Below, in pieces: positions 62,273-64,000 of a DNA stretch of 64,000 bases. This DNA is from UBA6120 sp964639215. Lineage in GTDB: Bacteria > Bacillota_I > Bacilli_A > RFN20 > CAG-826. The notes beneath the pieces are model-generated. The model saw only the letters and a list, made by a program, of their open reading frames with translations. It ran no database searches and was not told where the DNA came from. The position numbers and the translations under genes are program-made. The stretch's first letter is position 1. Every line of letters starts with the position of its first letter. Where the stretch lies: the NCBI GenBank assembly GCA_964639215.1, contig CAZXCV010000007.1, positions 1 to 64,000 on the forward strand, given 5' to 3'.

Positions 62273-64000
62273 ATGAGCAATAAACCTTACAAAGGCTATG
62301 AACCACAATGGATTGCCAGACCAGCACCAGCCAATTCATTTCGCTCAATTTTTCGCTGGGGTGACCCCAATTATTACAAATGGCCGAAAGAAACTTTATT
62401 CAAAGCCATCAAGGAAAAATTTGGCTTAACCGATGATGATTTCAAGAAGTATGATGGGGATCTCGGATTCGGAGAAGTAAAATATCATGTGCCTTCAATG
62501 ATTGAGGAGCGTCACATCGAGGCATTTAAAAAGATAGTCGGCGTTAATTTTGTTCGGGTCGATGATTATGCTCGTCTTAGCGTCGCTTATGGTAAAACGA
62601 TGTTTGACGTTTTACGAATTCGTCAGCAAATTATCGAAAATCTGCCTGATGTCGTCTTATATCCCGATGACCGTGAACAAATCGAGGCAATTGTTGCTTA
62701 CTGCGTCAAAGAAAAAATCCCGGTCTATGTTTATGGAGGCGGGTCAAGTGTCACTCGCGGTGTTGAATGTATGAAGGGTGGCGTATCGCTTGATATGCGA
62801 CTACGCTTCAACAAGGTTGTCAGCTTCAACGAGATTGACCAAACGATTACCGTGCAAGCAGGTATGAGCGGTCCGCAACTCGAAACCGCATTAAATGAAG
62901 CGCCAGTTCGCTTTAAAGCAAAACGCCAATACACATGTGGTCATTTTCCCCAGTCGTTTGAATATAGTTCTGTCGGAGGTTGGGTCGTGACCCGTGGTGC
63001 TGGGCAAAATAGCACTTATTATGGAAAAATTGAAGATTTGGTACTTGAACAGAAATATGCCACCCCAATTGGAAATATCGTGACGTCCCCTTATCCACGC
63101 GAAGCGACCGGTCCTTCGCTCAACCATATCATGATGGGATCTGAAGGCGCTTTTGGTGTTTTAACCGATGTCACGCTCCGAATATTTCGACTGACAAAAG
63201 CCAATCGCAAGAAATTTTCTTATATGTTCAAAACTTGGGATGATGGCATGGCGGCCACACGCGAAATGATGCAATGTGAAGCTGGATTTGCCTCGGTGTT
63301 CCGTCTTTCAGATGCTGAAGAAACCGATGTAATGATGCGCTTATATAATGTCGATGAATCGCCACTTGCCCCCATTTTTAAAATGCGTGGGATGAAACCG
63401 ATGGAACGCTGTTTATTTTTGGGTTGGAGTGAGGGTGAAAAAGGCTTTGCCAAAAATGTCGCCCGAAACATCCATCGCATTGCCCGAAAACACGGGGGCA
63501 TGAATTTAACAAGCATTGTCACAAACGCATGGGAACATGGACGGTTTACCGACCCCTATTTACGTGATTCGATGCAAGATTTTGGCATCTTAACCGACAC
63601 GCTCGAATGCAGCGTCTTATGGTCAAACATGGAACAAGTTCATCAAGCTGTGCGCACTTATTGTAAATCACGTCCACAAACGATTGTGACGACTCACCTA
63701 TCACACGCTTATCCTCAAGGCGCCAACCTCTATTTCATTTTCATTACGAAGATGAACGATATTGATGACTATCTTGCCTACCACTCGGGTATTCTTGATG
63801 CGATTCAAGCTTCAGGCGCGAGCATGAGCCATCATCACGGGATTGGTAAAATGTTCGGGCGCTGGTTAGAAGGTTCACTTGGAAGCATTGAATACAGTGT
63901 TTTAAAAGCATTGAAACAGCATTTTGATCCTGACAATTTAATGAATCCTGGTGGAACATTGGGATTTGATTTACCTAAAGAGAAACTTAAGTTTTTAAAA
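62273..64000 (+). CDS. Alkylglycerone-phosphate-synthase-like FAD-binding oxidoreductase (3' end beyond window)
   Basis: The reading frame is open from the ATG to the last base (576 codons), so only a short tail can be missing. The PCMH-type FAD domain shows VYVYGGGSSVTRGVE near residue 152, then SSVGGWVVTRGAGQNSTYYG near residue 236. Later motifs are REATGPSLNHIMMGSEGAFG near residue 275, HHHGIGKMFGRW near residue 522 and DPDNLMNPGGTLG near residue 553. These match alkyl-DHAP synthase, which makes the ether bond of ether lipids using FAD without net redox change. AAGGAG precedes the ATG. Alternatives are a D-lactate- or glycolate-type oxidase, but the HHH motif is typical of AGPS. Confidence 0.85.
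   Translation, partial: MSNKPYKGYEPQWIARPAPANSFRSIFRWGDPNYYKWPKETLFKAIKEKFGLTDDDFKKYDGDLGFGEVKYHVPSMIEERHIEAFKKIVGVNFVRVDDYARLSVAYGKTMFDVLRIRQQIIENLPDVVLYPDDREQIEAIVAYCVKEKIPVYVYGGGSSVTRGVECMKGGVSLDMRLRFNKVVSFNEIDQTITVQAGMSGPQLETALNEAPVRFKAKRQYTCGHFPQSFEYSSVGGWVVTRGAGQNSTYYGKIEDLVLEQKYATPIGNIVTSPYPREATGPSLNHIMMGSEGAFGVLTDVTLRIFRLTKANRKKFSYMFKTWDDGMAATREMMQCEAGFASVFRLSDAEETDVMMRLYNVDESPLAPIFKMRGMKPMERCLFLGWSEGEKGFAKNVARNIHRIARKHGGMNLTSIVTNAWEHGRFTDPYLRDSMQDFGILTDTLECSVLWSNMEQVHQAVRTYCKSRPQTIVTTHLSHAYPQGANLYFIFITKMNDIDDYLAYHSGILDAIQASGASMSHHHGIGKMFGRWLEGSLGSIEYSVLKALKQHFDPDNLMNPGGTLGFDLPKEKLKFLK

Noticed and set aside
1..64000. CRISPR array, insertion sequence, prophage or rRNA operon
   Set aside because: No regularly spaced repeats, transposase, integrase, phage structural gene or rRNA sequence was seen.

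Overview
The window is a stretch of a low-to-moderate-GC, single-membrane (monoderm) bacterial chromosome of the Bacilli/Tenericutes type. The evidence is gene order and regulation: comFA-comFC-secA-prfB, dnaX-recR-tmk-holB-yaaT-rsmI, strong AGGAGG-like ribosome binding sites, YitT, YfhO and SecG proteins, a lipoprotein signal, and TGA used as a stop codon (prfB keeps its classical in-frame TGA frameshift site). A [FeFe]-hydrogenase of the NADH-linked HydABC type and 2Fe-2S/FAD glycerol-3-phosphate enzymes point to a fermentative anaerobe. A thiol (glutathione-type) peroxidase and a peroxiredoxin show that it meets oxygen. A 100-base run of N (6216-6315) shows a draft scaffold. No rRNA, CRISPR array, phage or insertion sequence is visible.

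Layout. 1-6.2 kb: end of a cardiolipin synthase, an aminotransferase, a peroxidase, a FtsX/LolD-type ABC pair and a polyprenyl-phosphate sugar transferase. 6.2-6.4 kb: assembly gap and tRNA-Ala(CGC). 6.5-11.3 kb: an ECF-transporter S component translationally coupled to hydC-hydB-hydA. 11.4-20.7 kb: CvpA-like protein, Y-family polymerase plus YolD, ECF sigma/anti-sigma pair, glnA, a secreted M6 metalloprotease, an M29 aminopeptidase and an HdeD-like protein. 20.7-33.8 kb, all on the minus strand: a ThyX-like protein, folD, secG, uvrB, yitT, prfB, secA, comFC, comFA, rpiB, tsaC, prmC, prfA. 33.9-39.6 kb, plus strand: the dnaX to rsmI replication/repair operon.

39.6-47.1 kb is a minus-strand envelope run: a PI-PLC-like protein, a VTC-domain protein, DUF4956, a repeat protein, a pseudouridine synthase and a giant YfhO protein. 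47.2-50.6 kb: an ABC-2 exporter with a 51-residue membrane protein, then a peroxiredoxin. 50.7-56.5 kb: a starch-binding-like surface protein, an old yellow enzyme, a DUF4153 membrane protein, a LURP-one/tubby-like protein and a heliorhodopsin. 56.8-64 kb: a TetR-led operon of glycerol-3-phosphate dehydrogenase, NAD(P)/FAD oxidoreductase, DUF1667 protein, FGGY kinase and an alkyl-DHAP-synthase-like flavoprotein that runs off the window.

Most interesting: (1) the heliorhodopsin, with retinal lysine and counterion intact, in a genome with several peroxide-defence and redox genes nearby; (2) the TetR-controlled glycerol-phosphate operon ending in an alkylglycerone-phosphate-synthase homologue, which suggests an ether-lipid or related flavin-radical step; (3) prfA split by a one-base deletion directly after the catalytic GGQ codons; (4) PerR-box-like sequences over the -10 elements of both peroxidase genes. 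All functional statements rest on recognition of motifs and gene order by eye; no database search was run.
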